A DNA stretch of 64,000 bases from Ascidia mentula (lineage: Eukaryota > Chordata > Ascidiacea > Phlebobranchia > Ascidiidae). Under the pieces are notes generated by a model. It worked only from the letters and a program-made list of their open reading frames with translations, had not been told where the DNA came from and did no database searches. Shown piece by piece: positions 31,561 to 43,356 of this stretch (its first letter is position 1; every line of letters starts with the position of its first letter). Both the position numbers and the translations under genes were made by a program. The stretch is taken from NCBI GenBank assembly GCA_947561715.1, contig OX387204.1, positions 14,513,001-14,577,000 on the forward strand, in the 5' to 3' direction.

Positions 31561-33261
31561 TTCGGCTTGTCATGATTCGAAACACTTTAATATTTTGTTT
31601 TAACTTGGTCTTCTGAAACTGCTTTCTACTCTTTTACATTTACACCCGTCTTTCTGACGCCATCGCTGTTTATCTCGCTTGCGTTACGTCTTTCAACTTG
31701 CGCATACTTCTTCTAAGTCCCCTTTGTCGCGTAATCGCAGCAATTATCTCTTTGTTTCTCTCTCGTCTTTGATGTATCCCTATATATTTGCGACTGTTTC
31801 CACAAATAAACAGATCTTGGTTCTCGGTCTAACAGATCGCAATGTGATCTCTCCGAGATCATGGTTTTCGATCTCTCAGATCATGGCTTTTAGTCTCATT
31901 TTGTTTTGTCGGGATCTGCTGCCAATATGGTGTCGAAAGGTTTGATGTTGGGTTCTCGCCCATGCGACCCTTCAAATCAAAGTTGTTACAATATGGCGCT
32001 TTCGAATGGAACAAAAGGAATGTGTAAGACCTTCGCATTGGAGGCACTGAGGTGTTTTATGAGAGCCAAATGTTTTTTTGACTAGTCTAACCACAACATT
32101 GTTTTGTGCTATATACTGCATTTCGATATTCCCTTTGAACTGAAAGCAATGAACTGAAGTGAAAAACCAATTCATAATCTTTTAATTGAAATTCTTTTTT
32201 ACAAGCACAGTAACACAAAAAAATAAATAAGGAAATTGTGTTACAGTATTTGTTTTTATTTTCAGGGTGATTGATTTGCTGATTTTGAGTAGTTTTCTGT
32301 CGCTATAGCAGAAACACTGAGATGCTCAAGCACCCAATGAACAGATAAATATTAATGTAGAAAGCAAACCTTTAGTGTAACGCTTTTTTTTGTTCTCGTT
32401 AGATTACGTTTCAATTTGATATAATAAGGCTATGCTGAATGGGCAGCACTGTAGCTGTATCTGATACTGTTTAATCTTGCGTAAATCGAATTGGTCTACC
32501 TTCGAGTTTTGCATTAAAAGCGCACAATCCCACTGGAAAAGCGCAGTCTTTTAAAACAATATTCATGCCTTAGCAGCTGACAATGTGGAAATATTATACA
32601 ATGTTTGAAATAAGGGAAAAAATAATAATTTATTTTCTTCATGAGACAGAAAGCTTGTTTTGTCGAAGTTATTTATTTCTGAGACTGTCTTTGGATTCAA
32701 ACGTGACGTAATTTGACGTCAGAAGGTTTTATGACATATAGTGCCCTTCGACACAACACCAAGCTTTTTTCCACCGTGGAACAATTTTGGATACGAAATT
32801 AACATACGCAATTATACCAACGCCAAACTGAGTGAATTTACGAACTGGGAGAGCACAGTACAGCTGCGCTGCTCCGCCTCAGCTAAACGCACACGGAAAG
32901 TCACATTATTTGAAAGCGGAGAGAAACAAAGCGATCGAAGGGTTTTGAAGGAAGGACTAACGGTCAGCGAACAGTTAACAAAAGACGGCCACTTAACAAA
33001 AACCATGAAAGACTTTTCTAAGGCGACACATTTAAGCTGGCCAATAAAATCACTTGAAAACACAGCTGTTGCGTAGAAACTAGAAAACTATTTGTGGTTA
33101 CAGTTATATTTTGAGGTTTCAAAATTATCGCTTTTTTACACATTGTTGTGTTTCATATAATATATCATACATTCAAGCCCATTTCATGCTTTTTCCCAAT
33201 GGAACAATCACAAACAAATACAATGCGGAATGAAAAAATATGTTTTTACGTATTTTTAAGC
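31561..33261. repeat. Old, rearranged copy of the B-unit leader region
   Basis: 31560-31990 resembles 44875-45350 on the plus strand. About 32770-32870 matches 34810-34890 inverted (AATTTCGTATCCAAAATTGT read on the minus strand). The ORF at 32741-33076 lies across this and shows no recognised domain. Confidence 0.6.
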
Positions 33262-33440
33262 CTTCTTTATGGTGTGATTGTGAGTACGAGTGTGACGTTT
33301 CAGGCCGATTGACTGCTGGTGGGCTTTATGGCATAATGTGCACTTGTAAGGTTTCTCTCCGGCGTGGACTCGTATGTGTTGAAGCAAGTTTGAACTACTT
33401 CTGAAAGTTTTATCGCAAATTTCACAACTGTGTGGTTTCT
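33262..33440 (-). pseudogene. Family B zinc-finger 3' fragment (two fingers)
   Basis: On the minus strand the frame gives [18 protein letters not shown], then a linker A-G-E-K-P-Y and a second finger [11 protein letters not shown], then H-N-H-T-I-K-K-A and a stop near 33262. These are the last two fingers of the 17-finger gene at 35724-37175. The rest of the gene is absent; at 33441 the sequence switches to the start of repeat unit U1. Confidence 0.75.
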
Positions 33441-34324
33441 CTCATCGACCAGCACAGATCTCGGTTTTATTCTGACATGACCTGCAGGCAGCATGTTGTC
33501 TCATCGGGACTTTCTGCTGGGCAAGTTTGATGTCGGGTCGTCGCCCATGCAACCCTTCAAAGTATTTACCAAATGTTTTAACAGCAGTTTCAACAGCCAT
33601 ATATACAACAAAATAATACGAGGAAAACGAGAAATATATACTGTAATTTCAACTCTTACTTTATAAAGGAAATTATTGTTTCACTATTACTTCTTGACGT
33701 ACACGTTGGTGTTGACTTGTGTTCAAATCCCATGAGGAGATTTCTATTGAACGTTTTTGCAGTTTACTGCTAATGGTCGTGCAACGATATATATGTGAGT
33801 GGCGCTGACCACACTTAAGTCGGCTGCATTATTGAGCCAGTCCAAAAAAGAATTCAACGTAAACTTTTCAAACTAAACATTTTGATTTTATGTGATGTGT
33901 GTGGTCAGCACTGGGTGCATTTTACAAGCAAATCTTACACAAAACATTTTTTTTGTTTGAAGAAATTGTTTAAAGCAAGACCATACAACAATGATATCAA
34001 TATATTTGAATATACAATATAATTTGTCAATGCCTGTGAGCGCAGCCTAAAATGTTTCCATTGAGCGAGCCCGACTAGCTGAAGAAAACTAGTGAGACGT
34101 GACGCCTCGATGGAGTCTTTTGATATTCAATGAAGTGTGACTGCCCGCATCGTGCGTTGTCTTCTGAGCTGACCTATATCTCTATCAAGGTAGCAGTATG
34201 CTGTGTACACTAGTTCGACCTAGCGATTCTAATCAATGCAATCGGCGATGGATTACAGTTGTTATTCTGAAAAGAAATCTGCAACAGAAAGTGTGCAAAG
34301 GATTAGATTTTTTCAAGTTTTTAG

Positions 34325-34465
34325 AGAAAGTGATATGATTGTAGTAAACTGCAGTACACACTGTTTCGACCTACCAGGTCTAATCAGTGCATTTGGTGAC
34401 TAAGGGCAGTTTTAATTCGGAAAGGTTTAGGTAAGCTTAACACAGAACAATAATAATAATAAGTA
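34325..34465 (+). repeat. Direct repeat within the B leader, first copy
   Basis: About 135 bp (AGTACACACTGTTTCGACCT... to AGGTTTAGGTAAGCTTAACA) recurs at 35455-35590 in the same unit, and both positions recur in U2 and U3. The second copy leads to the CCCTTTCAG acceptor before gene B. The shared TTTAGGTAAGC could be a donor, so these may be alternative 5' exons. Confidence 0.6.
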
Positions 34466-35009
34466 GGGTGTTTCATTTCAAAGTCTAGCGATAGCAACGG
34501 TTGTACATTCACGTGATTTGTGTCCTTTGTGTGATGTGGTTTCCCAGCGATTTTGGCGTCATTGTAATCTCAAGCGATTTAGTAAGCTAGTTGGAAAGTG
34601 TTTGGTTTGGGCGCTTGGAGACGTTAAGTTTTCCCATGTGACTGTCCTTTATCGTCTTTCAGGAACCGACTTTTCTTTTGATCTCCGCCGACCTTAGCAT
34701 TCTTTGATCTCCGTTGACTGTTAGGTTGCTTTGTTCTACGCTTTATATAATGTGTGTAGCTTGCTGTGAATTAGTAGTGATAATAGTAGTTCTTTTGGTT
34801 CTGTTCAACTCTGTCTGAGCGTTTGGGCGTAAATTCACTCAGTTCTTGCGGGGGTATCGTTGCTTGTGTTAATTTCGTATCCAAAATTGTTCATAGTAAA
34901 CAAATATTGATGGAGTGTTTGCATCAAGTTTCGACTTAATTCAGTTTACGAAAACACAACAATTAGAACTAACGTGCGATCTTATGTCAAACGAGTTAAT
35001 CGAATAGGA

Positions 35010-35382
35010 CAGTGCTTTTCAATCTGTGGGAGCACCCGCGCTGGTGCGGATGAGAAAATTTGTTGTGCGGATGGCAAACATGGTGCGGATGAGTGCGGAT
35101 GACAATCGCCCGATAAAAGACTATTTGGTCTAAGAATTTTTCATATTTGGTTACGTACACTAGCTTCAACGCTAATCCTTCCCCTTTAATCGTCGGTAGG
35201 TTTTCAATCGTTTAAATTTCGAAACGTCCAAGAAATTTATCATGAAGCCTGGCTGTTGGTATTAGTTATGTACATCCTTTACATCTGCAAACATTTCATG
35301 CGCGGTTTCGCTGCATCGTGGGGATGAAATTTTCGTGCCACAGAAAAGTGCGGATAGAATTTAAAAAGGTTGAAAAGCACTG
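35010..35382. mobile_element. hAT-type MITE, U1 copy
   Basis: Ends CAGTGCTTTTCAATCT...AGGTTGAAAAGCACTG form hAT-like terminal inverted repeats. The 8-bp sequence GAATAGGA flanks it on both sides (35002-35009 and 35383-35390), a perfect hAT-length target duplication. Inside, GTGCGGATG is repeated four times near the left end. There is no transposase frame. Confidence 0.88.
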
Positions 35383-35723
35383 GAATAGGATATCCCATTG
35401 ATCATAAATAATATTGTTAAGACCCAGCTTGAGTCTTATATTTGGCAAGTTTTTAAAGAAAGTGATATGATTGTATTAAACTGCAGTACACACTGTTTCG
35501 ACCTACCAGGTCTAATCGGTGCATTTGGTGACTAAGGGCAGTGTTAATTCGGAAAGGTTTAGGTAAGCTTAACACACAGCAACAATAATAAATACCCTTT
35601 CAGGTTGTCTCATGGGCATTTACTATTTCTGCGCTATGTTTTTTTTGTCACCATTTTCATCGTTGTTGCATTGCAGCAAAATAGGAAATTTTGCATAAAA
35701 GTTGAGATATATTGTGTGCTGAG

Positions 35724-37175
35724 ATGCAAAGTCCAAATGAAAATAAGTTATTTCGATGTAACATTTGTGAAAAAACATTTAGTAGGAGTTCAAGATTGAT
35801 TGCCCACAGAAGAACCCACACAGGAGAAAAGCCTTACAAGTGCAGTGTTTGTGATAAAGCATTTGCGCAAGCTCATACTTTGAAAGTTCATATGCGAACA
35901 CACACTGGAGAGAAGCCCCACAAGTGCAGTGTTTGTGACAAAAATTTTGGAAGTAGTTCAAAATTACTTCGACACATACGAGTCCACACCGGAGAGAAAC
36001 CTTACAAGTGCAGTGATTGTGATAAAGCGTTTGCGCAATCTCATGCTTTGAAAGTTCATATGCGAACACACACTGGAGAGAAGCCCCACAAGTGCAGTGT
36101 TTGTGATAAAAATTTTGAAAGTAGTTCAAAATTGCTTCGATACATACGAGTCCACACCGAAGAGAAACCTTACAAGTGTAGTGCTTGTGATAAAGCGTTT
36201 GCGCAAGCTCATACTTTGAAAGTTCATATGCGATTACACACTGGAGAGAAACCTTTCAGATGTGAAATTTGTGGAAAAACGTTTGTATCCAGACCTGCTT
36301 TAAATGTACACACAAGGTTGCATACTGGAGAGAAGCCATACAAATGTGATATTTGCGATGCAGCATTTGTTACCAGTTCAATACTAAAAACGCACAGACG
36401 AATTCACACAGGAGAAAAACCTTTCAGATGTGAAATTTGTGAAAAAACATTTGCAACCAGTCCTGCCTTAATTGAACACACGCGGATGCATACTGGAGAG
36501 AGGCCATACAAATGTGATATTTGCAATAAAGCATTAGTAACCAGTTATATACTAAAGCAGCACAGACGAATTCACACTGGAGAAAAACCTTTCACATGCA
36601 ATGTATGTGAAAAAACTTTTAGAACCAGTGCACAATTGCTTCGTCACGGGGTAACTCATTCTACAGAGAGAAATTGCAAGTGCAACATATGCGACAAAGC
36701 ATTTCGCGACAACGTCGATTTATCAAGGCACATCAGAACTCATAGTGAGTTAAGACCATTTAAATGCGAATTTTGTGAGAAGTGTTTTAAGACTAACGTA
36801 CATTTGAAACGACACAAAAGAACTCATACTGGAGAGAAGCTATTCCGATGTGACATTTGCGAAAAATATTTTTCAGACAGCACAGTTTTGCTTCGACACA
36901 AAAGAATCCATCTCGGAATGAAGCCTTACAAATGCAAGTTCTGCGATAAAACCTTCTTCACCCCAGGCGAACGAACAAGTCACATTCAAACTCATGTGAA
37001 ACCATACAGTTGTGAAATTTGTGATAAAACTTTTGGAAGTAGTTCAAAATTGCTTCAACACATACGAGTCCACACCGGAGAAAAACCTTACAAGTGTACA
37101 TTATGCCATAAAACCTACAAGCAATCAAACGGACTGAAACGTCACACTCGAACTCACACAAGAGGGAAGACTTAG
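35724..37175 (+). CDS. C2H2 zinc-finger protein B1, 17 fingers
   Basis: The first ATG in frame is 35724 (M-Q-S-P-N-E-N-K-L-F-R-C), giving 483 aa; upstream codons in frame have no Met. It consists almost wholly of C2H2 fingers: 17 units with C-x2-C-x12-H-x3-H spacing, joined mostly by T-G-E-K-P linkers. Finger 5 has Tyr in place of the first His and a T-E-E-K-P linker; the U2 and U3 copies keep His there. Fingers 2/4/6 and 3/5/16 are close internal repeats (F-A-Q-A/S-H, S-S-S-K-L-L). Fingers 11-17 vary more. There is no KRAB, BTB or SCAN domain. An acceptor CCCTTTCAG at about 35602-35610 marks the start of this last exon. It is probably a nuclear sequence-specific DNA-binding protein, target unknown. 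Confidence 0.92.
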   Translation: MQSPNENKLFRCNICEKTFSRSSRLIAHRRTHTGEKPYKCSVCDKAFAQAHTLKVHMRTHTGEKPHKCSVCDKNFGSSSKLLRHIRVHTGEKPYKCSDCDKAFAQSHALKVHMRTHTGEKPHKCSVCDKNFESSSKLLRYIRVHTEEKPYKCSACDKAFAQAHTLKVHMRLHTGEKPFRCEICGKTFVSRPALNVHTRLHTGEKPYKCDICDAAFVTSSILKTHRRIHTGEKPFRCEICEKTFATSPALIEHTRMHTGERPYKCDICNKALVTSYILKQHRRIHTGEKPFTCNVCEKTFRTSAQLLRHGVTHSTERNCKCNICDKAFRDNVDLSRHIRTHSELRPFKCEFCEKCFKTNVHLKRHKRTHTGEKLFRCDICEKYFSDSTVLLRHKRIHLGMKPYKCKFCDKTFFTPGERTSHIQTHVKPYSCEICDKTFGSSSKLLQHIRVHTGEKPYKCTLCHKTYKQSNGLKRHTRTHTRGKT

Positions 37176-37858
37176 AAAAATGTGAAAACTTTTTTTTATC
37201 CACTCCAACAAACTGTTTGAATGAAATGTTATAAATTGTGTTTGTAACTTGACCAAGACTTACATTGTGAGTAAAACTAACATCAAAATAAAAGAAGGTT
37301 ATTGTAACGTCCCCCGCTGCCACATTAGGCACAAAAACGTGAGAGTTACTTCAAAAATTAGAGTTTATCCAAACAATAAACTTGCAGAATTCAAGCGGAA
37401 TGAAATCAACCAACTTATTTCTGCATTTTCATGTTCATAACAGACGGTAGAAAATATGTCTCTGGGTTCCAATGGGCGCTAGACCGATGTAGGCTATATA
37501 CCATCTCACAAACACTTTATTGATATACATCATTAAAAGCGTTTTCTTGAAAAAAGATAAAGATCAACATGTTCAAAATTTGTGCAATATTTTCGAGTTA
37601 AAAAAACAGTAGTTTCAAATTGGCGATGCTTCTTTCGCAAATGTTAACCTCGTGTATAAGTGCATGTGACACGGTCATTGCAACTTAGCATAAAGTTTGA
37701 GGTAATAAAAATGTAGAAAACTTCATCGCAAGTAGCAGCGACCAATAATTGTAAACTTCTATCGCTGTACCGAATATGACGTCACATTCCCCCAAATTAC
37801 GTTATCGCAAAGGTCGGGGCTGGCTTTAACATAACACAAATTTACGTGATTGTGACGT
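37176..37858. other. 3' flank of B1, with junction to a LINE remnant
   Basis: No gene. At about 37835-37860 the sequence passes directly from ATAACACAAATTTACG to GTTGGTGCATCCGTTG. In U2 these two points are 1.58 kb apart (about 48625 and 50203), so U1 has lost that segment or U2 gained it. Confidence 0.6.
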
Positions 37859-38560
37859 GTTGGTGCATCCGTTGAAAACATTGGTGTTGTGGCAGTATCA
37901 GCCAACACGGTCTGCAGGATACTGCGACGTACCGCCTCTGGTGTCTTGTTGTTGTCACCAGTATTCAACGTTGGGGCGCTAAAGGGTGCTTGCGCCTCTG
38001 AAGACTTGTTGTTGGGCGTTGTAGCGGTGTCAGGCGACTCGGGCTGTGGTGTATCGCTTCTGGTGTCTTGACTTTGTTGCCCACATTGGGCGTTGCGGCA
38101 CTAGAGGGTGGAAGCGCCTTTGTAGACTTCGCCACGCTTCCCGTGACGTCAGCTGTCACGGTTGGAGGCGCACCTTCAGTCCTTTCTTATTCGCAGGTGT
38201 GACGTCACTTTTCACACCTGGAGTTGTAACGGCTTTATCAGCCGTCTCTGGAGCCTTCACAACTTGCGTCGGGACGGCCTTATCAGCCGCCTCTGGCGCC
38301 TTCATGTCGTTGCGATGAGCGCACCTGCGCCCACCACCACCGACTCGCTCTTATCTTTCATTTGCTGTTCTTCAGTACCTGCGTCTTTGGCAGCAGCTGC
38401 AGCCGCTGCTCGCTCTTCGATATGATTTGCGAAACTTGGGCATTCTCTCTTGACATGACCCATATCTTGACAAAAATTTTTCGCATTTTTTGGACTGCCC
38501 TTCATGCGTAAACTTCGATCATTTTTTTACGCCCTCTAAAGATCGAACACTTACTTTAAG
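37859..38560 (-). pseudogene. LINE ORF1 remnant, U1 copy
   Basis: The minus-strand frames encode a Thr/Pro/Ala/Lys-rich protein. It has a repeated K-A-P-E-A/T-A-D-K-A-V motif near 38230-38300, and upstream a zinc-knuckle-like C-Q-D-M-G-H-V-K-R-E-C near 38430-38470 that lacks its first Cys. It is broken by several frameshifts, including an 11-bp loss near 38045 relative to U2. The 37860-38264 part matches 50205-50622 in U2. Confidence 0.65.
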
Positions 38561-38879
38561 CTGTTTTAGCAGCTTATAAAGCTCTGGGTTCTTGATCGCT
38601 GGCACATTTCCGGCCGAAACAACAGGGGGGAAACTACAGCTTGCGCGTAGTTTAACGCTATAACTGCCATTTGTGCATCTTCAACAAGATCGCACGGGCT
38701 GGCCACTGGCCTTAGAAGGGCTGGGCTGGCTTTGCGCAGTGGCCTCAGATAGTCTAGAAGAGATCACTAACCAGAAAAACTAAGACGAAAACTTGTAAGA
38801 CTGGATGAAATCACTGCTTTAGATACACTCAAATAATTTGCTGTATAGCTGAATAGAGGTCAGGAGACGAATGCTTGCC

Positions 38880-39812
38880 TTATTGTATTACGCCTATAAG
38901 GCACCGAGTTATTTATTCATTTATTGTGTTGTATAAAAATGATTTGTTTCGGGTCCTATTAGCGTTAAACTATGGTAACCCTACTCATATATCATCAAAA
39001 GTATTTTGTAGAATCCAGCAATTCAACATTAATAAAACCGAGATACTAGAAGCACCAAAAAGAATAAAAAAGCTAACACAGCTTGTGAACGCAATAGAAA
39101 GTAGTTTTGTTGCGGCTCCCGCTGCGATTTTGTATTTTGCTCCAACACGTGACTTAACCAGCAGCGCTGGAGTGCCCCTTTTTCTTTGTGACGCGTTTGA
39201 GTGTTGTTTGGTATTCCGTTTAAAATGCTCTGAAAACAAAGCAAAGTCTTGCTAAATGCCTGAGTTTAAACTATGTTAATTTAATGCAAGAAGAGCAGTT
39301 GTATTGCAAATTGCAGCAAGCTTGGTAGCAACAGTGGCACAAGAATTGTACTAGAACTAAAAAAATTCGATTACTGTGCAATAATTCATTCAATTATTGA
39401 GAATTAATTAGACCTAGCACAATGTAAACTATGTAGCAATTAAACTTTGTATCAGGGCACTTGACAGAAAAATTACGCTGGTGCGATGAAATATTTAAGA
39501 TTAAATAAATTGTGCAATTTTAAAACCAATCCCCTTATTTTTAGGTAACCGTTGTGGTCATGTCTCTGCATACGCACAGCAGCATAGGAGCGCTTGCATG
39601 TTATATCAGCATGATTTAAGGAATGTAAAACAAAAAACCGTCTAGGTTTACTGTTGTTGTGTGTGTGCCATGCAGAAATGTGCCTAGGAATAGTGTATAG
39701 TTATATTGGTTTCACAGAAACCCTATCACGATTTATGCCAGAGAATTGAGTTTCATTTTTTATTTACAGTAGCAATAGAAAATTGAAAATTGTGGTACAT
39801 TGACAAGCACAT
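38880..39812 (+). repeat. Family A upstream block before A2
   Basis: Matches the blocks before A3 (42290-43356), A4 (53371-54247) and A5 (57180-58242). It ends in the conserved TTTTTATTTACAG acceptor about 40 bp before the ATG. It probably holds the intron and 5' UTR of the A genes. The antisense ORFs here are not supported. Confidence 0.7.
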
Positions 39813-40319
39813 ATGGAAAGTCCAAAAGATGTAAAATCATTTCGCTGCAACATCTGTGAAAAAGTATTTAAATCTAAGACTCACTGAAGAGTCATACTGA
39901 AATTCACACTGGTGAGACACCTTACAAGTACAACTATTGTGAGAAGGCTTTCCGTCACCAATGTCGTTTACAAATTCACATAAGAACACATACTGGGGAG
40001 AAACCTTACAAGTGCAACTATTGTGACAAATCTTTCAGGCTAAGAAATACTCAACAAAAACACTTCCGAACTCACACCGGGGAGAAACCTTACAAGTGCT
40101 ACTATTGTGACAAATCCTTTCGCCAAAGAAGTACTCAACAAAAACACCTCCGAACTCACACCGGGGAGAGGCCTTACATGTGCAACTTTTGTATTGGAAA
40201 ATCACATAAGAACGCATACTGGAGAAAAGCCTTACAGATGTGAAGTTTGTGAAAAAACATTTACAACCAGCACCAACTTGAAACGGCACAGACAAGTCCA
40301 CTTACGAGACAAGTTGTGA
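39813..40319 (+). pseudogene. Family A zinc-finger pseudogene A2
   Basis: Starts M-E-S-P-K-D-V-K-S-F-R-C-N-I-C like A4. Loss of one A (TCTAAGACTC against TCTAAAGACTC) shifts the frame to a stop at about 39885, in the first finger. Later fingers are still recognisable. Near 40185 an internal deletion joins C-N-F-C directly to the tail G-K-S-H-K-N of a later finger. The last part (C-E-V-C...L-R-D-K-L) is intact. Not expected to give a working protein. Confidence 0.85.
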
Positions 40320-41034
40320 CATTTGCGAATAATCTTTGTTGATAATTTTTTTATTAAATGCGCCCCTTTTCCTACGACAGGGTATTATTTCATGTTGTTG
40401 TATATTTGTCTAAAATATGTGCTCTTGTTTCTTCGCGACTGGCAGTGAAAATACATTGGGTGTGAGTGAGGACGCCGATGTTTTTTTTGCGCGAGCCAAA
40501 AGATTCACTCTCTGTGTGAAAACCAATGCACTAGCGCGGGGGCGGACGCTGCGCTCGCGACAGTTTCTGTGTGGACCCCTTAGAGGTTAATATAGGGTGA
40601 CCAAAATTGATTGTGATAAAATAAATATTTGTGTAGTGTTTGGTTTTTAATTAAAGTCTTTTTTCAATTAAGGTTTTCAATTAAAGTCAGATCAACATGG
40701 CTAACAGTTATAGATTAATTGAGCGCCGAATGTCCATAAATTTGTTGATCAAAGAATTTCGCCACAAATTCTAAAATATAGACCCATTACTTTTTAAATA
40801 CACAAAAAACAAGTTTATTACATTCCAACATAATAGCATTCATTTGTAGTGAACTTTTCTTTAAGCGGCGGAAATTTTCCAATTAGAGCATTGCAAACAT
40901 CATGATATATCCAGCTTTCAGAGTACCTTTCAATAAAAACATACATTAGAAACTTTATGCACCTAAAATGTGCTGTGAAATTACAACCCTACGTATACGT
41001 CACAATACAAAATGTCTATACCACGAAGCCAAAC

Positions 41035-41465
41035 TAACACGACGAGGGGAAATCGGTTTTGTTGAGGCATCACCACTTAGAATTGTGGCCTTAATATCCA
41101 CAGAAAAGGCTGGAAGTTTATAAACAATAGGCCACCTTCCACTCTCGTCAGTGAAAGTATCATGAGAATCAGTTGATAATTTAATAGTGTTAACGAAATA
41201 CTGCTGGCTGAATCATTGAGAACATCACTCAGTGCTGAACTTTCCTCCAGTATTGCTGCAAGTAAAAGTATGTTATATAGATTTTTGATATAAATGTTGA
41301 AAAAACAACTCGTACCATCATAATGCAATATTACATTCAGAGTTTTGAAGGTGGGGGGTGCGTATGATTCCTCCCAGTCCACCCAGTCTTCAAATTCATT
41401 ACTAGAATATTGCTGTTTTTCTTTGGTTGTGAAACAAAATAAATTTTCAATTTCTTCACATCGAC
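41035..41465 (-). other. Coding-like fragment of an unrecognised gene, U1 copy
   Basis: Minus-strand frames give F-E-D-W-V-D-W-E-E-S-Y-A-P-P-T-F-K-T up to a GTACGAG donor near 41318. After a TTACTTGCAG acceptor (near 41262) a second segment contains H-D-T-F-T-D-E-S-G-R-W-P-I-V-Y-K-L-P-A-F-S-V-D. The U2 copy (55930-56390) keeps this frame through a 3-bp difference. It resembles a host gene fragment carried in the duplication; I do not recognise the family firmly. Confidence 0.4.
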
Positions 41466-41499
41466 CATTGATGCAACCAGTAAGAGTCAGTTGGCAAAG

Positions 41500-43356
41500 C
41501 TATACAAAACTGATGGTTTGAACTAACGCGTAATTAATTAGTTCACTGTAATTATCTAGCTACTTTCAAATCAACCGTGCTTAGCCTATAGAATTGCTGA
41601 TTGGCTCGTGCGCTTTCGAAAGAGTGACGTAACAAAGTAAACTCCCAAAATTTTTCGAAATTCACATTTTCAGTTTACAGTGTAACAACTTTGATTCTTG
41701 CTGCAAAATATTTCAACTGCAGTGAAGTTTCATCAGCATTTCGAAATAATCGCAGTCATTTGCCAATTGAAAATGTTTGTGTTGCAAATTTCACACCCCA
41801 AAAACGCTAGATTTTGCAAAATATAATATCAGTTATCTCACAGCACTTCTCTGCTTGACAACGATTAACAAACTCTGGAATTAATCCTAAATAAAATGCT
41901 TATGTCCTACGCTGATTATTCTGATTAAGACAATGGATTTATAGTAAATAATCTGTCCCACATTGCAAGCTGTTGTTGTCAACGATCAGGTAACCTCCAG
42001 TGACTTGCTTACGCAGTGTGACACCACAGTCAAGTCTTTTCACAAATTAGGCAAACACATTTTTGTCATACGTGGTAATACGTGGGTGGTAATACGTGGG
42101 AATGTACGAAAGTGTTAAATATCAATAATGACAATATTGAAGCAGTAATTCATTCATCTATCTGCTTTCAAACACTACCATACATTCCCATAGGTAGGAC
42201 AGAAAACTAAATGCAGCGGCCCTTTACAAGGATTTCAGCAGTTCAGAATTGAAATGTGTTGTTGTGTTGTTTATATCATACGGGCGAAAATGATTTGTTT
42301 CGGGTCCTGTATGCGCTAAACCGATAGTAGCCCTGCTCATTTATCATCAAAAGTATTTTATAGAATCAAGCAATTCAAAAGTAATAACACTGACATCCTG
42401 GAAGCACCTAAAATAAAATAAAAATGGACTCTCTAACACAGCTTGTGAATGCAATAGAAAATAGTTTTGTCGCGCCTCCCGCTGTGATTTTGTATTTTGC
42501 TCCATCACGTGACTTGACAAGCAGCGCTGGAGTGCATTTTTTTCTTTTTTGTCGCTTTTGTGTGTTGTTTGGTATTCCGTTTAAATTGTTCTGAAACCAA
42601 ATGAAGTCTTGCTGAATGGCAGAGTTAAGGTCGGAGACATAAACTATGTTAATTTAATGCCAGAAGAGCAGTTGTATTGCAAATTGCATCAAGCTTGGTA
42701 GCAACAGTGGCACATGAATCGTTTCAAAATCAAAAAAAATGATTTTCCAAATACTTAAACAAATTGAGATGCAACGAAAATTCGATTACCTGAAAAAAGT
42801 GAGCACAGAAATTCTAATCGAGGCGTTATACCAGAGAATAATTGACTGAAGAACAAGATTCGATTTCTTTTTGTGCATTTTGCAACTGTAAAAATGAGTT
42901 TACCCTAAAGACTATGCAATATTTTATTAAATTATTGAGAATTAATACGATTTGGCACAATATAAACTTTGTAGCAATTAAACTATGACTTGTGCGATGA
43001 CTTATTCAAGATTAAATAAATTAATAAATTGTGCAATTTTATCACAAATACCTTAATTTTTAGGTAACCGTTGTGGTCACGCATCACTGCATACGCACAG
43101 CAGCATAGGAGCGCTTGCATGTTATATCCGCATGATTTATGGAATGTGCAACAATCCGTATAAGTTTACTGTTGTTGTGTGTGTGCTATGAAGAAATGTG
43201 GCCTGGAATGGTGTATAGTTATGTTGATCTTACATAAACCGTATCACGATTTATACCATAAAATTAGAGAAAATACGTGACGATATAAATTAAGTTTCAT
43301 TTTTTATTTACAGTAGCAATAGAAAATTGAAAATTGTGGTACATTGACAAGCACAT
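41500..43356 (+). repeat. Upstream block of gene A3
   Basis: Colinear with 56400-58242 at very high identity. It contains an inverted partner of 31040-31560. No gene recognised. The acceptor TTTTTATTTACAG at about 43301-43313 precedes A3. Confidence 0.6.

Noticed and set aside
32741..33076. 111-codon plus-strand ORF as a gene
   Set aside because: It overlaps an inverted copy of the B leader region (about 32770-32870) and shows no domain or splice support.
34200..34400. tRNA-like B box (GTTCGACCT) suggesting a SINE
   Set aside because: No matching A box at the right distance, no cloverleaf and no 3' tail were found.
35779..36129. Cys/His-rich antisense ORF across the B zinc-finger genes (also 48206-48613 and 62932-63282)
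   Set aside because: It is a shadow of the sense finger repeats; the sense strand has complete C2H2 ligands and the antisense pattern simply mirrors the linker codons.
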